Shown here piece by piece: positions 24,413 to 32,892 of a stretch of 64,000 bases of DNA. Under the pieces are notes generated by a model. It had not been told where the DNA came from. It did not search any database and worked only from the letters and a program-made list of their open reading frames with translations. Source of the stretch: Candidatus Woesearchaeota archaeon (GTDB lineage: Archaea; Nanobdellota; Nanobdellia; Woesearchaeales; JAHWHD01); contig JAHWHG010000007.1 in the NCBI GenBank assembly GCA_019323515.1, positions 1 to 64,000 of the forward strand, read 5' to 3'. The position numbers and the translations under genes are program-made. The first letter of the stretch is position 1. Each line of letters opens with the position of its first letter.

Positions 24413-25564
24413 TTAAACTTTTTCTTTCTTTTTTATTCCTAACCATTCCTTGAAACGTGACCAAGCACCTTTCTTCTTAGGCTGTTCAAACTCTGGAGGC
24501 ATCCCTTTAGAAATCCTTAAATCAGGTTCATACTTCTCCTGGATTTGTTCTGGTTTAAAATCCTCAACCAAAGGCCTCTCTTCTTCAAGTTCCTGCTCAC
24601 CTTCAGCAACTGGCATCAATCCCTCAATAGCCTGCTGTGGAGTCTGTTGAACCTGCTTAGGTTTTTCCTCAACCTTCTCTTCCTCTGTAAACTTCGGCAT
24701 TGGCGCAATTTTAATCTCACTAATACCTGAAGACGCCTCCCTTTCCCCAGCTCTTTCACTAACCTGTATTTTACTCTTAACCTTAGGTAGCTTAAGTTCA
24801 GGCATTTCTTTCTTTTCAGCCTTCTTCAGAGGTTCAGTAGATGAAGGGAATTTATGTTTCATTACACTTGCCTTCTCCTTCAAATCACCAATCTTTTTCT
24901 CAACCTTTTCAATCACTTTCTTGTCAACGTCACCAGTTTCCTTTAACTTCTTAGACTTCCTCTCAAGCTGCCTTATCTCCTGTTCAATTATCAAAAGTTC
25001 TTTCCTGTTCTTCTGGACATCCTCACGAATACGTCTCTCGAGCTCGTCAAGACGCTTCCTGTCCATAGGCTTAAAAGAAACAGTATCAACCCTTTCCCTT
25101 AACTCAGATATATCTCTATGAACTCTCTTGATTTCGTCAGTCGCTCTTGTTAACTGCTCAATCTCCTGCTTCTCAAGCTCGGCAAACTTATACTCCAAAT
25201 CTTCCAGTTTATTTCTATATTCAACTGCATGCAGGTTTTCAAACTGAGAAGCCTCATACAACTTTTTCTTTATATCTTCAATTGTTCTTACAACATCAGT
25301 CCCTGGCTTTATACCGTCAAGCGCTTTCTTCAGAACTTCATTATACTTCTTTTGCTGTTGAACCAACTCACGCTCCATATTAAGAACTTCTCTAAGCATC
25401 ATCTCAAGCTCTTCAAGTTCATCAGTAAGGCTTTCAGGAGAGTCTCTTGCAGCTTTTTTGATTCTTTCAAACTTTTCAGTCAACTGTGTCTTTGCATGTC
25501 TCCTCTTAACTACATCATCAGTTGCCTTATTAAGATGAAACATTACATGTTTAAAGTCTTTCAT
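24413..25564 (-). CDS. Coiled-coil protein with basic amphipathic C-terminal tail
   Basis: 383 residues, not recognised. Residues 1-235 are nearly continuous coiled coil; 240-360 is a low-complexity Lys/Glu/Pro linker; the end WSRFKEWLGIKKKEK is a basic amphipathic helix of the kind that docks on membranes or partner proteins. The ATG overlaps the upstream gene's stop as ATGA (25561-25564). The upstream protein also ends in a basic Gly/Phe tail (KKKGGFGGLFKK), so the two may be targeted to the same site and act together. Confidence 0.6.
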   Translation of the reverse strand: MKDFKHVMFHLNKATDDVVKRRHAKTQLTEKFERIKKAARDSPESLTDELEELEMMLREVLNMERELVQQQKKYNEVLKKALDGIKPGTDVVRTIEDIKKKLYEASQFENLHAVEYRNKLEDLEYKFAELEKQEIEQLTRATDEIKRVHRDISELRERVDTVSFKPMDRKRLDELERRIREDVQKNRKELLIIEQEIRQLERKSKKLKETGDVDKKVIEKVEKKIGDLKEKASVMKHKFPSSTEPLKKAEKKEMPELKLPKVKSKIQVSERAGEREASSGISEIKIAPMPKFTEEEKVEEKPKQVQQTPQQAIEGLMPVAEGEQELEEERPLVEDFKPEQIQEKYEPDLRISKGMPPEFEQPKKKGAWSRFKEWLGIKKKEKV

Positions 25565-26148
25565 TTCTTAAAGAGTCCTCCAAAACCACCTTTCTTTTTC
25601 TCAGCAGGTCCTCCCGATAACTCAGCCAATCCTGGTGGCGGTGTTTTCTCCATTGCAGGAACAGGCATCTTAGGACCAAGTGAAGGAGCTGGACCCGGAG
25701 CATGCATTGGACCAGGCATAGGACTATGTGACATTGGCTTTGAAGATGGCTTAGGAGCAAAGCTCGACCTTGGCATTGGTCTCATAAAGGAAAGCCTTCT
25801 TACCTCATCCCTCAACTTAGGAATCTCCTCAGTTACCATATCAGCAACTGCCACTATACCCTTTGCAATCTTCTGGTTTTGATCAATGACCATATCAATC
25901 TTTTTCATTATCGGTTGAATAGTCTTTTCTACAACATCCTCTTCCTTATCCTCAAGAGCCATTGTTTGTGTTGCACTTGAAAATATCTCAACAAGCCCTT
26001 TAATCGATTCCTCTAAAGCCTGCATGTTCTCCAACAACTCTTCAGAATGAGCTTTTTCTTCAGGTGTCAACTTCCTTGTTTTTAACTTTTCAACCTGCAT
26101 TTCAAGTTCTTTTAGCCTTTTATGCGGCGTTAATTCATAATCATCCAT
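25561..26148 (-). CDS. Coiled-coil protein with Pro/Met/Gly-rich linker
   Basis: 195 residues, not recognised. Helical and coiled in 1-118, then a low-complexity Pro/Met/Ser/Gly linker (120-178) and the tail KKKGGFGGLFKK. Arrangement (coiled coil, flexible linker, short basic/aromatic tail) matches its downstream partner, with which it shares an ATGA overlap. An archaellum or pilus accessory role was considered because such proteins occur there, but no archaellum gene is present. Confidence 0.55.
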   Translation of the reverse strand: MDDYELTPHKRLKELEMQVEKLKTRKLTPEEKAHSEELLENMQALEESIKGLVEIFSSATQTMALEDKEEDVVEKTIQPIMKKIDMVIDQNQKIAKGIVAVADMVTEEIPKLRDEVRRLSFMRPMPRSSFAPKPSSKPMSHSPMPGPMHAPGPAPSLGPKMPVPAMEKTPPPGLAELSGGPAEKKKGGFGGLFKK

Positions 26149-26286
26149 AAGCTATCACCATTCTTTTTTTTCTATAATATGTAAATATAACTATAATAAT
26201 CCAAAAATAAGAATATTTTATTTATAAACCTTTTGTTTTATTATATTCAATTCAAAGAAAAATCAAAAAAAGAGTAATATGATGAA

Positions 26287-27918
26287 TCACATCATAGGCG
26301 GCATTCCACCCATCCCACCAGGCGGCATCTCTGGACCTTTTGAACTGCTACCTGCAATCACATCATCAATCCTTAGTATCATGATTGCAACCTCAGCAGC
26401 CGATTGCACTGCCTGTGTCTTTATCTTAAGCGGCTCAACAACACCAGCTGTCCAAGCATCCATAACTTTTCCTGTGTAAACATTAATCCCTGCCCACTTA
26501 CTACCTTTATCATGTTCAGCCTTAAGTTCAGTTAAGACATCAATTGGGTCAAGCCCAGCATTCTCAGCAAGTGTCCTTGGGATTATTTCCATTGCAGCAG
26601 CAAAAGCATTCACAGCAAGCTGCTCCCTTCCACTCAATGTATTTGCATAACTTTTCAAAGCTTTCGAGAGTTCAAGTTCAGGAGCACCTGCTCCAGCAAC
26701 TATCTTACCAACCTTCAAAGCAGCTGCCAAGTCACCAATTGCATCCTCAACAGCCCTCTTAGCTTCATCAACAACATGCGATGTTCCTCCTCTCACAAGT
26801 ATTGTAACAGACTTAGGATTTTGACAATCACGAACATAGGTCATGTCTTCATCTCCTACTCTTTTCTCCTCAACAACACCAGCCAAACCTAAGTCTCCTG
26901 CACCAAGGTCATCAAGATTCGTGACAATCCTTGCTCCTGTTGCTCTTGCAAGCTTCTCTATATCGCTTTTCTTGACTCTCCTACACGTATACACATTATT
27001 CTTTGCAAGAAAATGCTGCGCAAGATCATCAACACCCTTCTGACAAAACACAACAGTTGCACCCGACTTCAAAATTTTATCAACCATGTCCCTTAACATC
27101 TTTTCTTCTTGCTCAACAAAAGCCTGTAGCTGGCTTGGATCAGTAATCTGGATCTTTGCATCAGTTTCAGTGTCCTTTATTTCAATGGCAGAATCAATCA
27201 ATGCAATCCTTGCATCTTTCACAACCCTTGGCATTCCAGAATGAACTCTCTCTTTATCAAGTATTATTCCCTCAACAAGCTCACTCTCGTCAACACCAGC
27301 ACCAACCTTTTTCTCAATCTTAACATCACCAGTATTCACTCTGACAACACCTTCCTCGACCTCTGCAACTCTCTTGATTGCCTGGACTGTGATCTTTGAA
27401 AGTACATCACCTGCATATTCTGCACCTTTGCCAGTCATTGCTGTCAACGCTATCTTGTTAAGCAAATCATCATTCTCTTTGTCAATGTTCTCAGCTATAT
27501 CCTTAAGCACTGCTTGTGCTTTGTCAGCTGCCAACCTAAAACCTCTTGCAAGAACTGTCGGATGCACCTCTTGGTCAAGTAATATCTCAGCCTGTTTCAG
27601 AAGCTCACCAGCAATCACAACAGAAGTAGTAGTGCCATCGCCCACTTCATCTTCCTGTGTCTTCGCTACCTCAACAACCATCTTAGCGCTAGGATGTTCA
27701 ATCTGCATCTCCTCAAGTATTGTAACTCCATCATTAGTCACAATCACATCACCAAGACTGTCAACAATCATCTTGTCCATCCCCTTAGGACCCAGAGTTG
27801 TCCTTACAGTCTCAGCTACTAACTTAGCAGCCATTATGTTTGTTCTTTGAGCAGTCCTGCCTGTAGCCCTTTGAGTGCCTTCAGGCATTATGAATATTGG
27901 TTGTACTTTATCACTCAT
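26287..27918 (-). CDS. thsA: Thermosome subunit (group II chaperonin)
   Basis: 543 residues, the full size of an archaeal CCT/TCP-1-type chaperonin subunit. Motifs: RTTLGPKGMDKMIVD near 37-51, VTNDGVTIL, the ATPase motif GDGTTTSV near 92-99, VVFCQKGVDDLAQHFL, GGTSHVVDEAKRAVEDA, and the C-terminal Gly/Met tail GGMGGMPPMM that lines the chamber. ATP-driven folding of cytosolic proteins. A GGGGGG-rich ribosome site precedes the ATG and a TATA box (ATTTATATA, about 27974-27982) lies some 60 nt upstream. Only one subunit is seen here; the assembly may be homomeric or include a paralogue elsewhere. Confidence 0.96.
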   Translation of the reverse strand: MSDKVQPIFIMPEGTQRATGRTAQRTNIMAAKLVAETVRTTLGPKGMDKMIVDSLGDVIVTNDGVTILEEMQIEHPSAKMVVEVAKTQEDEVGDGTTTSVVIAGELLKQAEILLDQEVHPTVLARGFRLAADKAQAVLKDIAENIDKENDDLLNKIALTAMTGKGAEYAGDVLSKITVQAIKRVAEVEEGVVRVNTGDVKIEKKVGAGVDESELVEGIILDKERVHSGMPRVVKDARIALIDSAIEIKDTETDAKIQITDPSQLQAFVEQEEKMLRDMVDKILKSGATVVFCQKGVDDLAQHFLAKNNVYTCRRVKKSDIEKLARATGARIVTNLDDLGAGDLGLAGVVEEKRVGDEDMTYVRDCQNPKSVTILVRGGTSHVVDEAKRAVEDAIGDLAAALKVGKIVAGAGAPELELSKALKSYANTLSGREQLAVNAFAAAMEIIPRTLAENAGLDPIDVLTELKAEHDKGSKWAGINVYTGKVMDAWTAGVVEPLKIKTQAVQSAAEVAIMILRIDDVIAGSSSKGPEMPPGGMGGMPPMM

Positions 27919-28136
27919 TTATATCCCCCCTAATTTAAATTGATCAGAATAATAACCAAAGATTTATCAACAATATATAAATGTTACTTTATACTGTTAA
28001 AACAGCTTAAAAACCCTTTTTAAACTTTTATATTCTATAGTAAACTAATAAATCCCAAGTTTTATAAATCATAAACCAGTTCAAAAAAAACATTATAAAT
28101 CAGACAATATAAAACATATACGCGGGTGGTTTTTTT

Positions 28137-28790
28137 ATGACTGATATGAATCAAGAATTAACAGATGTTATTGAAACACTTAAAGAGGAGGGATTCTACT
28201 CAAGATACTTCCTTGACAAATTTAGGATTGGAGAACTGCAAGACGATGAAAAATTTAGAGCATGCGGTAAAGAAGCAAGGCTTTATCATCCAAAACTTGA
28301 GGCAGCAATTGAAAAATATGGTAAAACTGCTGTCTTTGAAGCATTAAGGAGAAGCAAAGCACTTGAAACAATCCTAAAAAAGACAGCCTCCAATTACAGC
28401 CCTGACAAACCATCTCTTCTTGAGTCTGATCCTATCTATTCTATATTTAAAGAGGATCTTTCGAATAGGAACAACATAGTCGCAAAAGAACTCCGGACAA
28501 TTGGAAGACAGCTACGCAAACTTAGAGAAGGCAAAGGTTACATAAATATAGGCAGCATGACAATAAAGCTTGACGCTTCCAAACCAACCAAATTAAGGAT
28601 ATGTGATGGTTCTCCTCTTGAAGAGGGTTATAAACATAGTGACGTATTTGACTACGAGAACAGCACAGACGGAAAACCAAGAAGCTACTTTGGCTATGTC
28701 TCTGTAGTTGAAAAAGACGGAAGTATGGTTACAACTGTCTACAACGAATCTGGGAATATCATATCAAAGAAAGAAACAAGATTAAACTAA
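28137..28790 (+). CDS. Hypothetical protein, two-part
   Basis: 217 residues, not recognised. The first 140 residues are helical and basic (KALETILKKTASNYSPDKPS); the last 75 form a beta-rich part (INIGSMTIKLDASKPTKLRI, YFGYVSVVEKDGSMVTTVYN). No membrane or signal segment. The ATG follows a GGGTGGT site after a long AT-rich region shared with the divergent thermosome gene (27919-28136), which holds several TATA-like stretches and nothing else I can name. Confidence 0.55.
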   Translation: MTDMNQELTDVIETLKEEGFYSRYFLDKFRIGELQDDEKFRACGKEARLYHPKLEAAIEKYGKTAVFEALRRSKALETILKKTASNYSPDKPSLLESDPIYSIFKEDLSNRNNIVAKELRTIGRQLRKLREGKGYINIGSMTIKLDASKPTKLRICDGSPLEEGYKHSDVFDYENSTDGKPRSYFGYVSVVEKDGSMVTTVYNESGNIISKKETRLN

Positions 28791-28846
28791 AATTTCCAAT
28801 CTAAACAGAAAGACATAAAAATATCTTAATTCTTTTTTTTATTATA

Positions 28847-29389
28847 ATGAAAATCACAATATCCGGAACTTTAGGCTCTGGGAAATCTACTGTAGCAAGG
28901 ATTCTCTGCAAAAAACTTAAGCTGAAATACTATTATACAGGCCAAAAGTTCAGGGAACTTGCAGAAGAATCTGGCATGGACATACACGAATTTGGTAAAC
29001 TTGCCGAAAAATCTCGTGAAATAGATAATAAGCTTGATGAATGGCAGGAAGAACTAGGCAAGAAAGAAGACAACTTCCTTCTTGATGGCCATATAGCATT
29101 TCATTTTGTGCCTGACTCAATCAAGATTTTCCTTGATGGAAGCATAGATGAAAGAGCAAGAAGGATTTTCACTGACAAGAGCAGGAAAGAAAAGAACCTC
29201 TCTCTTGAAGACACAAAACAGAAGATCCTTAAGAGAGAGTCATCAGAAAGAAAACGCTTCCAGGAATACTATGGCATTAACCACCATGATAAGTCAAACT
29301 ACGACATCTATGTTGATACTACTGAATTAACAGTAGAAGAGGTTATTGCGACTATACTCACTCAAATTAAAGACTTAACAAAACAGTAA
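28847..29389 (+). CDS. cmk: Cytidylate kinase, archaeal type
   Basis: 180 residues. Transfers phosphate from ATP to CMP/dCMP. P-loop SGTLGSGKSTVA at 6-17; KYYYTGQKFRELA is the CMP-binding NMP region; FLLDGHIAFH and the lid SIDERARRIFTDKSRKE follow the short archaeal Cmk pattern. A CATAAAAATA box centred about 28 nt upstream suggests a leaderless transcript. Next to the FKBP gene in the same direction (63 bp). Confidence 0.9.
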   Translation: MKITISGTLGSGKSTVARILCKKLKLKYYYTGQKFRELAEESGMDIHEFGKLAEKSREIDNKLDEWQEELGKKEDNFLLDGHIAFHFVPDSIKIFLDGSIDERARRIFTDKSRKEKNLSLEDTKQKILKRESSERKRFQEYYGINHHDKSNYDIYVDTTELTVEEVIATILTQIKDLTKQ

Positions 29390-29452
29390 CCTTTATAAAG
29401 GAACCCCATTCCTCAGTATTACATTCTTCTATCAATTAAGGAGGAAACTAAA

Positions 29453-30109
29453 TTGACAACCATAAAAAAATCAGACTTCATTGAAGTTGAGTACACTGGG
29501 ATGTTAAAAGACGGAGCAGTTGTCTTTGACACTACAGACGAGAAGCTTGCAAAAGAAAAGGGCGTGCACAATCCTAGTATGGAATATGGCCCTATTGTAA
29601 TCTGCCTAGGCCAGAACAACATCCTTAAGGCAATCGACGACTTCCTCGAAGGTAAGGAGCTTAAAAAAGAATACACTTTAGAACTTGAAGCTGAAAAAGC
29701 ATTCGGAAAAAAGGACCCAAAGCTGCTTAAGATTGTACCAACATCAGAGTTCAGGAAACAAAACATAAACCCTGTTCCAGGACTACAACTTAACCTTGAT
29801 GGAATCTTTGGGATTATAAGAACAGTCACAGGCGGTAGGACAATTGTAGACTTCAACCACCCGCTTGCAGGTCGTGATGTAATCTATAAATTAAAGGTTA
29901 ATAAGATAGTGACTGATATCAAAGAGAAGGTAAAAACATTCCTGCGCTTTGAAATGGGCACACAGAAGATTGATTTTGATGTTAAAGATAACATTGTAGA
30001 AATCAAGGTCAAGAAAGAGGTCCCAAAAGAAGTTAAGGAAGCATTAAGCAAGAAAATTTCAGAAGTCGTAACAGAGATTAAGAAAGTAGAATTTACACCA
30101 ATTAAGTAG
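29453..30109 (+). CDS. FKBP-type peptidyl-prolyl isomerase
   Basis: 218 residues, starting at a TTG 7 nt after the strong Shine-Dalgarno AAGGAGGA. Speeds cis-trans isomerisation at proline. FKBP core: DFIEVEYTGMLKDGAVVFDT near 8-27, VICLGQNNILKAIDDFLEGKE, and an inserted-flap (SlyD-like) domain (ELEAEKAFGKKDPKLLKIVP to NHPLAGRDVIYKLKV). Residues 155-218 form an additional basic alpha/beta domain found in archaeal long FKBPs. Lies between cmk and ftsZ. Confidence 0.9.
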   Translation: MTTIKKSDFIEVEYTGMLKDGAVVFDTTDEKLAKEKGVHNPSMEYGPIVICLGQNNILKAIDDFLEGKELKKEYTLELEAEKAFGKKDPKLLKIVPTSEFRKQNINPVPGLQLNLDGIFGIIRTVTGGRTIVDFNHPLAGRDVIYKLKVNKIVTDIKEKVKTFLRFEMGTQKIDFDVKDNIVEIKVKKEVPKEVKEALSKKISEVVTEIKKVEFTPIK

Positions 30110-30175
30110 CATAATATTTATATATAAGTAAGATTTAAGGAAGAAGTATTAAAAGTTGTGTTGAGGTGTGAGGAT

Positions 30176-31318
30176 ATGGATGATTTCATAAAAGATGCTA
30201 CTGAGGTTTCTCAAGAGCAAGGCATAGTAGCAGGAACTGCTACTCCGGAACCAAAAAGAGAGGAATACAATAGTGTTGACAAAGAGCTAGAGGCAATGCT
30301 AGCAAGGCAAAAGACCGCTATAAAAGTTGTAGGTACTGGTGGCGGTGGAAACAACACAATCAACAGGATAACCGAAGTAGGTATCAAAGGCGCTGAAACA
30401 ATCGCAATGAACACTGATGCACAAGACCTGCTGTACACGACAGCAGACAAAAAAATCCTACTTGGAAGGGAAATCACTCAAGGTCTTGGAGCAGGCTCAG
30501 TGCCAAAAATAGGTGAAGAATCAGCACGCGAGTCTGAACAGCAAATCAAAAAGTTCCTTCAAGGAGCTGACATGGTTTTCATAACCTGCGGCCTAGGCGG
30601 CGGGACAGGAACAGGAAGCGCTCCTGTAATCGCAGATGTTGCCAAAAAGATGGGTGCACTGACTGTAGGCATAGTCACAATACCATTTTCAATGGAAGGT
30701 CAAAGGAGATATGAAAATGCAATGTACGGCCTTGAAAAGCTTGAACAGATTGTTGACACTTTAATAGTCATTCCAAACGACAAACTTATGGATCTTGCAC
30801 CCGACCTGCCTCTTCAGACAGCCTTCAAGGTCGCTGATGAGATTTTAACGAATGCTGTCAAAGGCATTGCAGAGCTGATTACAAAAGCTGGCTTGGTTAA
30901 CCTTGACTTTGCAGACATAAGGGCTGTGATGGGCAACGGCGGAGTTGCTTTGATAGGTGTTGGAGAATCTGACACTGAAAACCGCGCAGCTGAAGCTGTT
31001 GAGAAAGCAATTCAAAACCCATTGCTTGATGTTGATGTCGCGGGTGCTAACGGAGCACTTATCAATGTTTCAGGCGGTCCTGACATGACCCTTGACGAAG
31101 CAAAAAAGGTTGTTGAAACTGTATCAGAGATGCTTGACCCTGAAGCAAGAATCATATGGGGAGCTCAGATTTATGACGACCTCCAAGGGATCATAAGAGC
31201 AATGCTTATCATAACAGGAGTTAAATCAAACCAGATATTTGGTTCAACAAAGAAAGAGATTTCAGGCAAAAAGAAAAAAGAGATCGAGAATACACTCGGC
31301 ATAGAGTTTGTAGATTAA
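30176..31318 (+). CDS. ftsZ: Cell division protein FtsZ
   Basis: 380 residues from the ATG at 30176, 7 nt after GAGGTG; the frame is open from a GTG at 30158 but this covers the ribosome site. Tubulin-like GTPase forming the division ring. GTP-binding motifs: VGTGGGGNNTINR, MNTDAQDL, the tubulin signature CGLGGGTGTGSAPV, and the T7 loop NLDFADIRAVM with catalytic aspartates. The N-terminal 45 residues and the last 25 basic residues (TKKEISGKKKKEI) are extensions that may bind anchors. TATTTATATATAAG at about 30114-30128 is the probable promoter. Followed by secE, spt5 and rpl11, a common archaeal order. Confidence 0.96.
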   Translation: MDDFIKDATEVSQEQGIVAGTATPEPKREEYNSVDKELEAMLARQKTAIKVVGTGGGGNNTINRITEVGIKGAETIAMNTDAQDLLYTTADKKILLGREITQGLGAGSVPKIGEESARESEQQIKKFLQGADMVFITCGLGGGTGTGSAPVIADVAKKMGALTVGIVTIPFSMEGQRRYENAMYGLEKLEQIVDTLIVIPNDKLMDLAPDLPLQTAFKVADEILTNAVKGIAELITKAGLVNLDFADIRAVMGNGGVALIGVGESDTENRAAEAVEKAIQNPLLDVDVAGANGALINVSGGPDMTLDEAKKVVETVSEMLDPEARIIWGAQIYDDLQGIIRAMLIITGVKSNQIFGSTKKEISGKKKKEIENTLGIEFVD

Positions 31319-31340
31319 CTAAACAAAAACGACACACAAG

Positions 31341-31538
31341 ATGGAAGAAGAAAAACCAAGCAAATGGTCAAGGATTAAGCATTTCTTAGTAGAATGCAAA
31401 AGAGTACTTAAGGTTACAAGAAAACCTACTAACGAAGAATTTAAAGTTATAGTAAAGGTCTCAGGGTTAGGCATGCTTATAATCGGAGCTGTTGGCTTTC
31501 TTGTATCAATAATTGGAGCACTAATAAAAGGGGTATGA
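31341..31538 (+). CDS. secE: Preprotein translocase subunit SecE (Sec61 gamma)
   Basis: 65 residues: amphipathic cytosolic helix (KHFLVECKRVLKVTRKPTNE) and one C-terminal transmembrane helix (GMLIIGAVGFLVSIIGAL). The R-V-L-x-x-x-R-K-P-[TS]-x-E-E motif is the Sec61-gamma hallmark. It clamps SecY in the protein-conducting channel. One base separates it from spt5, in the conserved secE-spt5-rpl11 order. Confidence 0.93.
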   Translation: MEEEKPSKWSRIKHFLVECKRVLKVTRKPTNEEFKVIVKVSGLGMLIIGAVGFLVSIIGALIKGV

Positions 31539-31539
31539 A

Positions 31540-32004
31540 ATGACACATATATTCGCACTTAGAACAACTGCAAACCGTGAGGATCAAGTTTTAGATTTTA
31601 TAACAAGCAATGTAGTTAAAAAAAAGCTAGGAGTCTATGCAATAATGCGCGGCCACGGAATGCGTTCATATATATTTATTGAAGCTGAAACAAGACAGGA
31701 CGCAGAACAGTCAGCTTTCAATGTACCATATGCCCGAGGGATTCTTCCAAAAGAGATTGAATACAAAGAGATAGAACATATGTTAGAAGAAGGCAAGAAA
31801 GAGATGAATATCAAGAAAAACGATATTGTTGAGCTTATCTCTGGGCCTTTCAAGAGAGAACAAGCAAAGGTCACAAGAATCGACCGTCAAAAAGAAGAAG
31901 TTGTTGTTGAACTTCTTGAATCAGCTGTACCAATCCCTATAACAGTTAAAATGGATGCAGTAAAGGTTATCAGAAGGGATAATGACGAGGAAAAGGAAGA
32001 ATAA
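31540..32004 (+). CDS. spt5: Transcription elongation factor Spt5 (NusG-like)
   Basis: 154 residues: an NGN domain (about 1-85, HIFALRTTANREDQVLDFIT, YIFIEAET) and a KOW domain (about 92-145, NDIVELISGPFKREQAKVTRI). It bridges the RNA polymerase clamp and couples transcription to translation. Complete archaeal length; the acidic C-terminal end is short. Confidence 0.95.
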   Translation: MTHIFALRTTANREDQVLDFITSNVVKKKLGVYAIMRGHGMRSYIFIEAETRQDAEQSAFNVPYARGILPKEIEYKEIEHMLEEGKKEMNIKKNDIVELISGPFKREQAKVTRIDRQKEEVVVELLESAVPIPITVKMDAVKVIRRDNDEEKEE

Positions 32005-32116
32005 ATTTTAATTTACTTTTATATTTATTTACTTATACCTTATTTAAAAACATTCTTATAATACAAGATTTAATATAAAAACACTACCCTAATAATCTAA
32101 AAACAGATACCACAAA

Positions 32117-32126
32117 CTTTATAAAG
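32117..32126 (+). promoter_or_regulatory. TATA box of the L11 gene
   Basis: CTTTATAAAG centred about 39 nt before the ATG at 32160, giving L11 its own promoter despite following spt5 by 155 bp. Confidence 0.55.
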
Positions 32127-32159
32127 AAATCCTAAATCTTTGTAAAACAATAGCACAAA

Positions 32160-32885
32160 ATGGCAAAAGAAACAATTGAAGCATTGATTGAAGGAGGCAA
32201 GGCAACTGCAGCACCTCCACTAGGTCCAGCTCTAGGTCCTATGGGCGTTAATATTGGCCAGGTGGTTGCAGCTATCAATGAAAAGACTGCTTCTTTCAAG
32301 GGTATGCAAGTTCCTGTAAAAGTAATAATCGATAAAGATACTAAAGAGTTTGATATTGAGGTAGGCACACCGCCAGCTTCTGCACTTATTAAGAAAGAGG
32401 CAGGTGTACAGAAAGGCGCTGGGAACCCACTGACTGATAAAGTAGCTGACCTTAAGATTGAACAAATCATTAAAATTGCAAAGATGAAAGAGGATGCTCT
32501 TCTCGGAAGGACATTAAAAGAAAAGATAAAAGAAATCATAGGGACTTGCAATTCTATGGGAATTCTTGTTGAAGGTGTTGATGCAAAACAAGCAGTGCAA
32601 CTTGTTAATGAGGGCAAGTTTGATAAGGAAATCAAGGAAGAGAAGACAGAGCTAAGCGCTGAAGAATTGAAAGAGCTTGAAGAGGAGAAAAAGAGACTTG
32701 CAAAGGAGATGGAAGAAAGAAGAGCTGAGTTTGAAGCTGCCGCTAAAGCAATAATGAAAGAGATGGAAGGCAAGGAAAAAGGCGCAATCAAAGCTAAGAT
32801 GGTAGAAGCAAAGATCCCTCAAGCAATCATAGATGAACTTATACCTCCAGAGAAGAAAGAAGAAGGCGGAGCAGCTAAAAAATAA
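32160..32885 (+). CDS. rpl11: Ribosomal protein L11 with long C-terminal extension
   Basis: Residues 1-155 are a normal L11 (uL11): GGKATAAPPLGPALGPMGVN, PVKVIIDKDTKEFDIEVGTP and the rRNA-binding domain with TLKEKIKEIIGTCNSMGI. Archaeal L11 normally ends near 160; here about 80 further residues follow, a charged helical stretch (ELKELEEEKKRLAKEMEERR) and a small helical end (AIKAKMVEAKIPQAIIDELIP). The tail lies on the GTPase-associated centre of the ribosome and may be a contact for factors or for ribosome hibernation (inference). The usual L1-L10-L12 genes do not follow. Confidence 0.92.
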   Translation: MAKETIEALIEGGKATAAPPLGPALGPMGVNIGQVVAAINEKTASFKGMQVPVKVIIDKDTKEFDIEVGTPPASALIKKEAGVQKGAGNPLTDKVADLKIEQIIKIAKMKEDALLGRTLKEKIKEIIGTCNSMGILVEGVDAKQAVQLVNEGKFDKEIKEEKTELSAEELKELEEEKKRLAKEMEERRAEFEAAAKAIMKEMEGKEKGAIKAKMVEAKIPQAIIDELIPPEKKEEGGAAKK

Positions 32886-32892
32886 TTAAGTT

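Noticed and set aside
25229..25882. Plus-strand 217-residue frame
   Set aside because: Antisense to the two coiled-coil genes, no ribosome site, composition mirrors their codons.
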